27,530 nt of DNA from Bacteroidales bacterium UBA2800 (lineage in GTDB: Bacteria; Bacteroidota; Bacteroidia; Bacteroidales; Paludibacteraceae). Below the pieces are notes generated by a model. That model was given only the letters and a program-made list of their open reading frames with translations, searched no databases and was not told the DNA's origin. Both the position numbers and the translations under genes were made by a program. Shown piece after piece: positions 7,320 to 15,243 of the stretch. The DNA lies in NCBI GenBank assembly GCA_002351925.1, contig DEHM01000023.1, positions 13,811-41,340 of the forward strand. The letters are read 5' to 3'. Numbering within the stretch: position 1 is the stretch's first letter; every line of letters begins with the position of its first letter.

Positions 7320-8130
7320 TCTCCCGCCAATGCGGTATTTCCACATCAAACGTCTTCTTGAATTTGCTCTTATCCAGCACACTGTAGTGCGGCCGCGGCG
7401 TCTTGTACTGATACTCCTCCGACAATATCGGACGCACCTGACAACCGCTTATCCCTGCCAACTCATGTATCGCCAGCGTGAAGTCGTACCACGAGCACAC
7501 TCCCTCGTTCGTAAAATGGTACACTCCCGCACGCCATACCGGCGACTCTATCACCGTGAAGATAGCCTCAGCCAGGTCCGCAGCGTACGTCGGTGTGCCT
7601 ATCTGGTCAAACACCACGCCCAGCTGCTCTTTCTCCTTGCCCAGCCGTATCATCGTCTTCACGAAGTTATTCCCGTAGGTCGAGTACAGCCACGCCGTCC
7701 TCAGTATCACCGCCTCCGGACACTCTGCCAGCAGCAATTTCTCCCCCTCATATTTCGTCCGCCCGTAAGCCGTACGAGGCGCTACCGGATCCGTCTCCCT
7801 GCACGGCACATGCTCGTCACCCGAGAACACATAGTCCGTACTCACGTGTATCACTTTCACACCCTGACTGCCCAGTATTCCTACCGCCTCCGCATTGATC
7901 TTCAGCGCCGTAGCCTCATCCTCCTCCGCCTTGTCCACGTTTGTGTATGCCGCGCAGTTCACAATCAGCTCTATCCCGTTCTCAGCCACAAAAGCGCGCA
8001 CAGCATCCTTGTCCGTGATGTCCAGTTCCTCCACGTCCGTGAAGAAATACGTGTGCTTCCCGTGCGCCGCACTCAGCACGCGCATCTCATTGCCCAACTG
8101 CCCGTTACTGCCTGTTATTAAGATATTCAT
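7285..8130 (-). CDS. rfbD: dTDP-4-dehydrorhamnose reductase
   Basis: A 281-aa extended short-chain dehydrogenase that reduces dTDP-4-keto-L-rhamnose to dTDP-L-rhamnose with NAD(P)H in the cytoplasm, the last step of rhamnose donor synthesis for surface polysaccharide. The N-terminal MNILITGSNGQLGNEM carries the GxxGxxG nucleotide-binding loop. VNCAAYTNVDKAE (about 66-78), STDYVFSG (about 103-110) and the catalytic YGRTK (about 127-131, inside TAYGRTKYEGEKL) are all present, as is the C-terminal RPHYSVLDKSKF. The start at 8130 matches the family's beginning; a longer frame to 8169 would only translate the upstream repeats. It follows rfbC by 35 nt, and that gap holds three copies of GTACAAAG ending in the AAAGGAG ribosome-binding site. 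The 3' end of the gene forms a 9-bp hairpin. Confidence 0.94.
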   Translation of the reverse strand: MNILITGSNGQLGNEMRVLSAAHGKHTYFFTDVEELDITDKDAVRAFVAENGIELIVNCAAYTNVDKAEEDEATALKINAEAVGILGSQGVKVIHVSTDYVFSGDEHVPCRETDPVAPRTAYGRTKYEGEKLLLAECPEAVILRTAWLYSTYGNNFVKTMIRLGKEKEQLGVVFDQIGTPTYAADLAEAIFTVIESPVWRAGVYHFTNEGVCSWYDFTLAIHELAGISGCQVRPILSEEYQYKTPRPHYSVLDKSKFKKTFDVEIPHWRESLKRCLQTLNG

Positions 8131-8134
8131 GCTC

Positions 8135-8164
8135 CTTTGTACTTTGTACGTTGTCCCTTTGTAC
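8135..8164 (-). repeat. GTACAAAG repeats forming the rfbD ribosome-binding region
   Basis: The octamer CTTTGTAC (GTACAAAG on the coding strand) occurs at 8135-8142, 8142-8149 and 8157-8164, filling most of the rfbC-rfbD gap. The last coding-strand copy continues into AAAGGAG directly before the rfbD ATG. Confidence 0.7.
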
Positions 8165-8165
8165 A

Positions 8166-8714
8166 TCAAAATGGCGAGCTAAACTCCGCCATAGTGGGAT
8201 GTTTCTTGTCCTTTTCGCTGATGATCCGCTTCTCCTCCGGCACCTGCCAGTCTATCGCCAGATCCGGATCACTCAGGAGTATCCCGCCGTCTGCCTCTGG
8301 ATGATACAGGTTGTCACATTTGTACGTGAAGATAGCCTGCTCACTCAGCACAGAGAATCCGTGCGCAAAACCCCGCGGAATGAAGAACTGACGCTTGTTC
8401 TCCTCGCTCAGTTCCACGCTGAACCACTGCCCGTATGTCTTACTGCCCTTCCGCAGATCTACCGCCACGTCCAGCACGCGACCTACTGTGCAACACACCA
8501 GCTTCGCCTGACTGTACGGCGGACGCTGAAAATGCAATCCGCGTACCACTCCGTAACTCGAACAACTCTGATTGTCCTGCACAAACCTGGCCTCTATGCC
8601 TGCTGCACGATAACGCTCCTCGTTATACGTCTCCACAAAATACCCGCGTGCATCCGTAAACACACGAGGCTCTATCACCAGCAATCCCTCTATCGGCGTC
8701 TTCAGTATCTCCAT
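8166..8714 (-). CDS. rfbC: dTDP-4-dehydrorhamnose 3,5-epimerase
   Basis: A 182-aa cupin-type epimerase converting dTDP-4-keto-6-deoxy-D-glucose to dTDP-4-keto-L-rhamnose. It shows DARGYFVETYNEERY near the N-terminus, QDNQSCSSYGVVRGLHFQ with the catalytic His (about 60), VLDVAVDLRKGSKTYGQW, and IPRGFAHGFSVLSE followed by TYKCDNLYHP, all hallmark RmlC segments. The start at 8714 (MEILKTPIEGLLVIEP) fits the family; the frame opens earlier at 8738 with 8 unlikely residues. A near-perfect promoter at 8755-8786 gives a leader of about 34 nt. It is the first gene of rfbC-rfbD-DUF2461. rfbA and rfbB, the other dTDP-rhamnose genes, are not in the window. Confidence 0.94.
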   Translation of the reverse strand: MEILKTPIEGLLVIEPRVFTDARGYFVETYNEERYRAAGIEARFVQDNQSCSSYGVVRGLHFQRPPYSQAKLVCCTVGRVLDVAVDLRKGSKTYGQWFSVELSEENKRQFFIPRGFAHGFSVLSEQAIFTYKCDNLYHPEADGGILLSDPDLAIDWQVPEEKRIISEKDKKHPTMAEFSSPF

Positions 8715-8754
8715 AGTCTCTTTCAAAAAAGCGCACACTATTCCAAAAAGCGTG

Positions 8755-8786
8755 CAAATTTACAGCTTTTTTTTGACATATGCAAG
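8755..8786 (-). promoter_or_regulatory. Promoter of rfbC
   Basis: TAAATTTG at 8762-8755 fits the -7 box TAnnTTTG, and CTTG at 8786-8783 is the -33 box with a 20-bp spacer. The spacer has the order CATAT, a run of A and GCTG, nearly the same as in the mreB promoter. Confidence 0.8.
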
Positions 8787-8819
8787 ATTTTAATAATTTT
8801 TTATTAAAATAGTGTCAAA
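8772..8819. repeat. Nested AT-rich inverted repeats upstream of rfbC
   Basis: An outer pair TTTGACA (8772-8778) and TGTCAAA (8813-8819) encloses a perfect 10-bp inner pair (8787-8796 and 8801-8810) with a 4-nt loop. It covers the space between the barrel gene's stop codon and the rfbC -33 box and overlaps the promoter spacer. It may be a terminator for the upstream operon or an operator. Confidence 0.6.
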
Positions 8820-8821
8820 TA

Positions 8822-9724
8822 TCACCTATCTTCAAGACAATGACAAGAATTTGTCTTGCGGTGGGCATCGTATGGCGAGATAGCGTAAGAAATCTTGATG
8901 CCTACATCAAACAGCGTACAATCACTGACCAACTCACGGCCCTGGCGAGTGCCGTTCATAACAGGTGTCAACATGCGTTGCAACGGAAAACCGTCACGCG
9001 TATCCGTCAACATAATCAGGCTCTCCGCCGAACTGTGAGTAGGCGTATATTTAGAGAAACAATAGTCGAAATACGCACCGATAATCAGGTACGAACGATA
9101 ATGGTCTGCCCAATGGTTCAGAGGCAGTATATAGTTTAGTTCCGCCGCTATCCACCACTGCACCTTCTCCAGTTGCAGCGAACCGCTGTTCGTCATTTGA
9201 AAATCCCGGGAAGCGGCTAAAGGATACGACTCATATACGCGGTTGTCATGGGCAGGATAATACACCGACAACGCAGCGTGGTTGGCTGTCTCTGTCCAGT
9301 GGTTAGATATAGGAAATACTACCTTCGGACCCACCAGAAAATAGATGTTCTTACGCGCTAAAGCCAACTGCAGCGGTACGCCTACCGACCACATCGTAGT
9401 GCGCTCTGTGAGCCGACCGATCGTGTAGTCTATATCCATCCGTTCGCCCTCCACGTCAATCGTCGAATAACCATCCTGATAGTTACTCTTTGCAAAACCG
9501 GCGTTGTGCCGGTCGAACGTCAATCCCGTTCGCACACCCACCACGTGCGACGACAGATAGGCGTAATATAGTTGCCCGCCTACGTGCAAACCCGCTTGTT
9601 TACCCACATAAATAGGCTGACTGCTCCAACCGCTCACACCGAGCCGCACACCCGCTTCAAACAGGTGATCCGCATATGCCAGCAGTGGCAGACACAAAAG
9701 CCATATCAGCAAACAACGTCTCAT
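8822..9724 (-). CDS. Outer-membrane beta-barrel protein coupled to the 1530-aa surface protein
   Basis: A 300-aa protein with a signal peptide (MRRCLLIWLLCLPLLAYA, cleavage near 18). The rest has the alternating pattern of an outer-membrane barrel, for example AGVRLGVSGW, VVGVRTGLTF, WSVGVPLQLAL, YLIIGAYFDYCF and LFDVGIKISYAI. The start at 9724 overlaps the TGA of the upstream gene as ATGA, giving tight translational coupling; a frame from 9748 adds 8 residues and spoils the signal peptide. The barrel resembles that of the OmpA-fused protein at 4701-6311: both have a ...VGVP/IGIP strand, a long insertion ending in YYP, a strand ending IIGAYF or LVGGYF, and a final DVGIK or QVGVK strand. It lacks the OmpA domain. 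A role in exporting, anchoring or displaying the partner is an inference. It is the last gene before the rfbC promoter. Confidence 0.8.
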   Translation of the reverse strand: MRRCLLIWLLCLPLLAYADHLFEAGVRLGVSGWSSQPIYVGKQAGLHVGGQLYYAYLSSHVVGVRTGLTFDRHNAGFAKSNYQDGYSTIDVEGERMDIDYTIGRLTERTTMWSVGVPLQLALARKNIYFLVGPKVVFPISNHWTETANHAALSVYYPAHDNRVYESYPLAASRDFQMTNSGSLQLEKVQWWIAAELNYILPLNHWADHYRSYLIIGAYFDYCFSKYTPTHSSAESLIMLTDTRDGFPLQRMLTPVMNGTRQGRELVSDCTLFDVGIKISYAISPYDAHRKTNSCHCLEDR

Positions 9725-12700
9725 CGTATCAGGCGTTTCTCGGTCCAACTCCTATCCCCTTGTTGATAGTGGAAGAGATAAACACCCTGATGCATACACT
9801 CTTCCCTTACCTCTCGTCCGCGACTGTCGTAGATACGCACATGCAGCGGTTCTTCCTCTTCCGGATGCACTATCTCCAGTATATTCGACCATATATCCTC
9901 TCCGCCATCCAGTGTGATACGCAACTGGAACCTACCGTTCAGGATGTTCTGCTCAGAGTAGTCATCGTCGGTGGCACCCGGTATCGGTGCGTCGTTTTTG
10001 TACCATTGGAAAGCCGTCGCCGTCTGCCCTGGGAAAAAATTCCGCAAAGCCACATTGTCGCAGAGTAGTTGCCAGTTATACTTATTGACGATGATGTCAT
10101 ATAACCGCTCACAATGGATGGTATCAAGGTGGAGGGTATAAATAGAATCTATACAATCCCATTGGGGGTGCTGAATTTCCAGAAGGATATCTCCTGCCAT
10201 CTTAAAAGTCAGTACTGTATCTCTAAAATACAAAGTATATGGGAGCAAGGTATCACATAGAGTTCCTATGGTTATTGTTTTCTCTTTGATTTCCGGGCAA
10301 CAATGTTCCATAATTATATTCAATATGTAATAAATACTATCTGCCCCACTACTATCATATACCGTGTCGCGTAATTCATTTTTCAATGGATAGATCTTAT
10401 TTCTCCAAACAATATTATCAATAGTGTCGCAAATGATTGTGTCTTGTACCATCTTTTTGGCTGGCATATAACACAAACGAATCTCGATGTCGTCTATACC
10501 AAAATCATTGCCATCATAGGAAGCCACATCATTGTTGATAAGCATTTGAATAGATGAAACCCCTTCTGGCACTACATACTTCATTCCTTTCAATTGCCAT
10601 AGAGCCGATTTTGCGAGAACACATGGCGTCGTTATGTCCGGCAAAATATTACCTGTAGTATATGTGGCTAACTCTGCATTGGATTCCGCATCCTTCAAAA
10701 TGAACTTAAATCGCGGATATGTGTAACCGTAGTTCTTCCGCATATTTGCGATGACACATGAATCGTGTAAATTAGCGATATAAGCAGAAAAGGTCAATTC
10801 CATCCCTTCATACAAATTATTTACAGTCGTTTTATAGATGGTTCCACCATATCCATCTACTTCAAGAAAATACCCACGAGTATAATCATTGGGATAAGTA
10901 TGATCATCTTGCACATGCCACTGACGATTTCCCTGCCCTTTTTTAGTGAGCACATAATTCCTTGTGCTCATTCCGTATTCAGGATGTTTTCTTACCTCCT
11001 GACATGCATTCGTATAAAAATTTGCGATTCCTGACACGTGTGCGCAACTGATTTCTGAATATCCAGCATCATTTCCTCCAAAATCTTCTCTAAAAAGCAA
11101 TTCCCCTTCCAGACAAAAGTCTTCGCAATGAAATGTGCTTAACGTGTAATCAATCTCTATACTATCGCAACCCTGTTCATCCTTCAGTAATATGGTTTGT
11201 GAACCGGGTTTATTGAACAGCAGTCCGTGCCACGTGAAAGGCATAAGGGTGTCGCAGACGGTAGTATCACGCGTAGCGTAGTGCATTTCGGGGCAAGGCG
11301 GAGGTGCACAAGTTTGCACGTTTAACAAGAACGGATCACTCACGGCTCGGCAGTTGATATTCTCAATATTCCCGTCGCTGGAAACGGCAACTTTATACCA
11401 GCCGGAATCGGCCTTCTCCACAACCGCCTTCGATAGCACATTCGTCGTCTCGCTCAACGCTGTCCAGTTCACACTATCCGGCGAGAACCACCATTTGTAT
11501 TCTACCGGCTCTGCAAAAGTGCCGTCATTTGTAAACTGTGCCGTCAACGTTGCCGACTCTGTCCCGCACACTTCTGCCTCTCCCTCAATCGTCACCGGCG
11601 GCGCACACAGGTGTATCTCAATATCGTCCAGCGCAAAGTCATTACCGTTACCGTTCTGTTCCACATCATTATAGATGTACATCTGTATCGCCTCCACGCC
11701 ATCAGGCACCGTGAAATTTATACCTATCAACTGCCACTCTGCCGACAACTGGTTATCCCGCGCATACTTCCATGTCTCCGGTGTTCCGTAACGCCAGTCC
11801 GGCTGGATGTCTCCGGTCGATTTCTCGGCCAATACCATTCCCGTCTCCGGATCTTTCAACACAAACTTCATTCGCGGATAGACATAACGGCTTCCGAAAT
11901 AATCCAGTTGTCCCGCATAATGCACATTCACCACATACGCGCTGAAAGTCAGTTTGCTGCCCGCACATAGCCCGTCTATCGTCGTGCTATAGAACGGTTT
12001 CTCTCCGCCTATACCGTCCACCTCCAATAGATAACCTCGTGTCTTATCGCCAAAATACGTGTGGTCATCCTGCCAGTGCCATTGAATACCATTATGCCAG
12101 CCCTCCTTACGAAGCGTATAATGCCCGCTTCCTAAGTTATTACCGGAATTATAATAACTCGGATCCATACCCGGCACACTCGCCATGCTGACGGCCGGAT
12201 CACTCGGACTATTCCCACCGAAATCTTCCCTGAACAGCAACGTCCCATCTACACACAACTCGTCCACGCACTCCTTTACCTTCAACCTGAACGGCTCACT
12301 CATCACACGGCAGTTGAGGCACTCTATTTCTTGCAGGCTGGACACGGCTACGCGGTATAACCCGCTGTCGCTTTTCTGGATATTAGTCAAGGGAAGCGTG
12401 GAAGAATAATCACCTATCGCGGTCCATCCTTCGCCATCCACATAATGCCACCACTTATAGCCTAAAGGTTCCGTGAATGTACCATCATTCGTAAAATTGG
12501 CAGTTAACCTCGTCGCCTCGTTTTCACACACTTCCTCATCTCCCTCTATCGTCACCGGCGGCGCACACAGACGTATCTCAATATCATCAATAGCAAAGTC
12601 ATTACCCGTCGTACCTGTGACATTATTGTAGATCGTCAACTTGACTCTGTTCTTGCCGGTCGGAACGGTAAAATTCATACCCACCAAACGCCATTCCACC

Positions 12701-14313
12701 GATTGTTTCCAGCACGCATAATCACCAATAAAAGCAGAGTCAAACGGTATATCTCCTGTATCGTACGTAGCCAACTCTTCATTGGTCACAGGGTCCGTCA
12801 ACACGAACTTCAGTCGCGGATAAGCATAACGCCCAGGGCTTCCTACATACATACCCCACGTCAGCACATTCGCCACATACGCCGAGAAAGTCAGTTTACT
12901 TCCCGCACAAAGTCCGTCTATCGTCGTCGAATAGAAAGCAGAATGATCACCTCTTCCGTCTATCTCCAACAGATAACCTCTTGTCTTGTCACCCGGATAA
13001 GTATGGTCGTCCTGTAAATGCCATTGAGAACTCCTGTTTTTCGGCAGATTGGTCATCGACGTATCCCCGTTGCAATAACCCGATTTGGTCAACAGATATT
13101 TACCCGACCCCATACTTCTCCATGTATCTGTCAACAACTGCTCATACGTCATTCCCGGCACCGGCATTGTCCCTACTCTCGGATCATCCGGATCATTCCC
13201 GCCAAAATCTTCCCTGAATAGCAACGTCCCGTCCATACAAAGCGGTTCTTCACATTGCTTTACGGTTAATTTAAACGGCTCACTTGTCGTGTGGCAGTTC
13301 TCGCTATCCATCCTGCCTTCTGTGCCCATCGACACTTTATACCAACCGTTATTCACTGCCCAGGCATTAGCAATAGTCAACTGAGAATGGTCTATCCCAT
13401 AGTCTATTTCCCTCCAGTTCAAACTGTCCGGCGAGTACCACCATTTGTAATACACCGCCTCATACACCATGTACGGATAATCCAGCTCCGTACCCAGGGT
13501 AACCGTCTCGCCTTCACAAACTTCATTCGCTGCCCGCACGTGTATCGGCGGCATACACAAACGCACTTCTATATCATCCAGCGCAAAATCATTACCCGCG
13601 CCGGCGGTAACATTATTGTGAATACTCAGTTTTACGGCATTGATACCGTCCGGCACTACAAAGGTCATACCTACCAATTGCCATTCTGCAGACTCCCTCC
13701 AGTTTTTCGGATAATTACTCCAGTCATGACCGATAGTGTCCGTGTTATGGCGCGCCAATTCGGCACCTGTCGTAGGGTCGGTAATCACAAACGAAATCTT
13801 CGGATGAGCCGTTCCGCGACCTTCCCTTTTCCATTTAGCATATTGGCCGGCCGTCTCAACATTAGCAATATAAGCCGAGAAAGTGAGTCTTGTTCCCGAA
13901 CACAGGCCATCCATCATGGTCTCATAAAACGCGTGAGTACCGCCCATTCCGTCTACCTCCATTAGATAACCTCTCGTCTTATCGCCGGGGTAGGTATGAT
14001 CGTCCATGATGTGCCATACAGAATAATCGGTCAGAGTGGAGTTCCTATATCCCTGCTTAGCCACCAGATAATGCCCGGAGCCCATGTCATTCGTATTTCC
14101 CTGAGGGGCCAGATTCGTCACTTGGATATAATAACTGCTCATACCCGGCACCGGTGTCGTACTTACTATCGGATCATCCGGATCATTCCCGCCAAAATCT
14201 TCCCTGAACAGCAACGCCCCATCAATACACAACTCCTCTGCCTGCACGCACAAACTTGCGCTCATCAATACAAGCGCAACAACAAGAATTCTATGTATGT
14301 ACCTATTTACCAT
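9721..14313 (-). CDS. 1530-aa secreted protein with four jelly-roll repeats, T9SS-type C-terminus
   Basis: Function unknown; a large exported surface protein. The signal peptide is residues 1-25. Four homologous modules of about 215-225 aa lie at 28-253, 358-583, 686-903 and 1067-1281. Each opens with LLFREDFGGN, carries DDHTYPxDxTRGYxxEVDG and LTFSAYxxN, and closes with GNDFxxDDIEIxLC, which suggests a lectin or CBM-like jelly roll. The first three are each followed by an Ig-like domain with a YKWW core (about 256-352, 586-681, 906-1002). Cys-rich CDTL/CDSI segments lie at about 1008-1063 and 1284-1400, an Ig-like AFQWYKNDAPIPG domain at about 1434-1446, and after an acidic linker the tail VRIYDSRGREV...GVYLF...EKRLIR resembles a T9SS type A sorting domain. 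Module four is the most divergent. The first two modules share 40 identical bp at their starts. The gene overlaps the downstream barrel gene by 4 nt. No convincing promoter is seen in 14314-14527. Confidence 0.83.
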   Translation of the reverse strand: MVNRYIHRILVVALVLMSASLCVQAEELCIDGALLFREDFGGNDPDDPIVSTTPVPGMSSYYIQVTNLAPQGNTNDMGSGHYLVAKQGYRNSTLTDYSVWHIMDDHTYPGDKTRGYLMEVDGMGGTHAFYETMMDGLCSGTRLTFSAYIANVETAGQYAKWKREGRGTAHPKISFVITDPTTGAELARHNTDTIGHDWSNYPKNWRESAEWQLVGMTFVVPDGINAVKLSIHNNVTAGAGNDFALDDIEVRLCMPPIHVRAANEVCEGETVTLGTELDYPYMVYEAVYYKWWYSPDSLNWREIDYGIDHSQLTIANAWAVNNGWYKVSMGTEGRMDSENCHTTSEPFKLTVKQCEEPLCMDGTLLFREDFGGNDPDDPRVGTMPVPGMTYEQLLTDTWRSMGSGKYLLTKSGYCNGDTSMTNLPKNRSSQWHLQDDHTYPGDKTRGYLLEIDGRGDHSAFYSTTIDGLCAGSKLTFSAYVANVLTWGMYVGSPGRYAYPRLKFVLTDPVTNEELATYDTGDIPFDSAFIGDYACWKQSVEWRLVGMNFTVPTGKNRVKLTIYNNVTGTTGNDFAIDDIEIRLCAPPVTIEGDEEVCENEATRLTANFTNDGTFTEPLGYKWWHYVDGEGWTAIGDYSSTLPLTNIQKSDSGLYRVAVSSLQEIECLNCRVMSEPFRLKVKECVDELCVDGTLLFREDFGGNSPSDPAVSMASVPGMDPSYYNSGNNLGSGHYTLRKEGWHNGIQWHWQDDHTYFGDKTRGYLLEVDGIGGEKPFYSTTIDGLCAGSKLTFSAYVVNVHYAGQLDYFGSRYVYPRMKFVLKDPETGMVLAEKSTGDIQPDWRYGTPETWKYARDNQLSAEWQLIGINFTVPDGVEAIQMYIYNDVEQNGNGNDFALDDIEIHLCAPPVTIEGEAEVCGTESATLTAQFTNDGTFAEPVEYKWWFSPDSVNWTALSETTNVLSKAVVEKADSGWYKVAVSSDGNIENINCRAVSDPFLLNVQTCAPPPCPEMHYATRDTTVCDTLMPFTWHGLLFNKPGSQTILLKDEQGCDSIEIDYTLSTFHCEDFCLEGELLFREDFGGNDAGYSEISCAHVSGIANFYTNACQEVRKHPEYGMSTRNYVLTKKGQGNRQWHVQDDHTYPNDYTRGYFLEVDGYGGTIYKTTVNNLYEGMELTFSAYIANLHDSCVIANMRKNYGYTYPRFKFILKDAESNAELATYTTGNILPDITTPCVLAKSALWQLKGMKYVVPEGVSSIQMLINNDVASYDGNDFGIDDIEIRLCYMPAKKMVQDTIICDTIDNIVWRNKIYPLKNELRDTVYDSSGADSIYYILNIIMEHCCPEIKEKTITIGTLCDTLLPYTLYFRDTVLTFKMAGDILLEIQHPQWDCIDSIYTLHLDTIHCERLYDIIVNKYNWQLLCDNVALRNFFPGQTATAFQWYKNDAPIPGATDDDYSEQNILNGRFQLRITLDGGEDIWSNILEIVHPEEEEPLHVRIYDSRGREVREECMHQGVYLFHYQQGDRSWTEKRLIR

Positions 14314-14346
14314 TTCACGAAAAAAGTGCGAACTTCTGTATATTGG

Positions 14347-14502
14347 TCAATTCGGGCTTGGACTCCCATAGCATCCAATATAGTTAGAAAGTCCACACTC
14401 GTTGTGCAGACATTCGCTATACTTCGGATTGCTATTACAATTGTCCAAGATTGAATTGATCCTTAATAAAGCAAACGCTATCTTAATTATGTCCTTGCTT
14501 TT
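14347..14502 (-). other. Possible small Cys-rich ORF or gene remnant
   Basis: A 51-codon open stretch without an ATG. Its first part reads as a short hydrophobic segment (IIKIAFALL) leading to LDNC, and the last 30 residues contain five Cys with many Asn, Ser, Gly and Tyr. Only non-ATG starts are available, so it is either a decayed lipoprotein-like gene or chance. It fills most of the gap between the ORF6N gene and the 1530-aa gene. Confidence 0.25.
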
Positions 14503-14527
14503 TTATGCTGTCAAGGCCAGCGTTATG

Positions 14528-15157
14528 TTATTTGTCCTCGTTATATTGAGGCGCATCAAACCCAATAGGTCGCATTGCCTTTTGTTTAGGCTGTGTACGA
14601 AGTTCCGCTAACGATTGATTGATCAATTCCAACTGCATATTTGTTTCTTCATTTATTGCACGTTGCGCCTCGTTGATATCGTTCTGATCGTGCATTACTT
14701 CCTCTATATACAGATTCAGTTTTTCTATCTTTTCATTTAGTAGTTCTACTCTCGCTTCCGTAGCCGATAAAGCCACTAATGCTTGGCGCATGGCCACGAA
14801 CGCACGTGTAATTTGCACACTCATAGTAATAGCGATTTCGCTGCGAAGCAGAGAAGCTAACATAATGACTCCATGTTCCGTAAAGGCGTAAGGTAGGTAG
14901 CGTTGTCCTCCGTGCCCTCTTGAGATCACAAATTGTGATGTCAAGTTTGTAACGCCCTCATTTTCATCAATTTCCCGCATCTCCTTTCGCGTTAATTGGA
15001 ACATAAAATCCTCAGGAAAACGGTCGAGATTACGTTTCACTGTCTGATTAAGCACGCGCGTCTCTACTTGATATAGCGCTGCCAAATCTCGGTCAAGGAT
15101 GACTTTCTGACCGCGAATCTCATAAATCTTGCGCTGTATAATTGCAATCTCGCTCAT
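14528..15157 (-). CDS. ORF6N domain-containing DNA-binding protein
   Basis: A 209-aa protein. Residues about 9-92 match the ORF6N domain: IQRKIYEIRGQKVILDRDLA, the LYQVETRVLNQTVKRN segment, RFPEDFMFQLT, and YLPYAFTEHGVIMLASLL. This domain is found in phage antirepressor-like and Bacteroides chromosomal proteins and is thought to bind DNA. Residues about 135-186 are a probable coiled coil rich in Glu, Asn and Leu, suggesting oligomerisation. The start at 15157 fits the family; a frame from 15229 would run through the promoter. The gene has its own promoter (15180-15211) with a short leader (about 16 nt) and a 9-bp palindrome just upstream (15213-15237), a plausible autoregulatory operator. It is likely of mobile-element origin; its target is unknown. 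Confidence 0.87.
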   Translation of the reverse strand: MSEIAIIQRKIYEIRGQKVILDRDLAALYQVETRVLNQTVKRNLDRFPEDFMFQLTRKEMREIDENEGVTNLTSQFVISRGHGGQRYLPYAFTEHGVIMLASLLRSEIAITMSVQITRAFVAMRQALVALSATEARVELLNEKIEKLNLYIEEVMHDQNDINEAQRAINEETNMQLELINQSLAELRTQPKQKAMRPIGFDAPQYNEDK

Positions 15158-15179
15158 CGTTTCAAAACCTTTGCGGCTG

Positions 15180-15211
15180 CAAAGGTACAACAAAAAAATG
15201 ATATACGCAAA
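15180..15211 (-). promoter_or_regulatory. Promoter of the ORF6N gene
   Basis: TACCTTTG at 15187-15180 is the -7 box and TTTG at 15211-15208 the -33 box, separated by 20 bp. The spacer carries GTATAT, a T run and GTTG, similar in layout to the rfbC and mreB promoters. Confidence 0.82.
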
Positions 15212-15212
15212 A

Positions 15213-15237
15213 AAATCTGCACTTTGCATGCAGATTT
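15213..15237. promoter_or_regulatory. Palindrome next to the ORF6N promoter (possible operator)
   Basis: A perfect 9-bp inverted repeat, AAATCTGCA (15213-15221) and TGCAGATTT (15229-15237), around a 7-nt loop. It ends 1 nt from the -33 box. It could be bound by the ORF6N protein, or act as a terminator for the remnant gene upstream. Confidence 0.55.
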
Positions 15238-15243
15238 ATTAAA

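Noticed and set aside
11226..11241. parS-like CACGTGAAA in the 1530-aa gene
   Set aside because: About four mismatches to the consensus and inside a coding region.
9721..14313. Calling the 1530-aa protein a specific glycoside hydrolase or protease
   Set aside because: No catalytic motif was found; only jelly-roll-like, Ig-like and sorting-type segments are visible.
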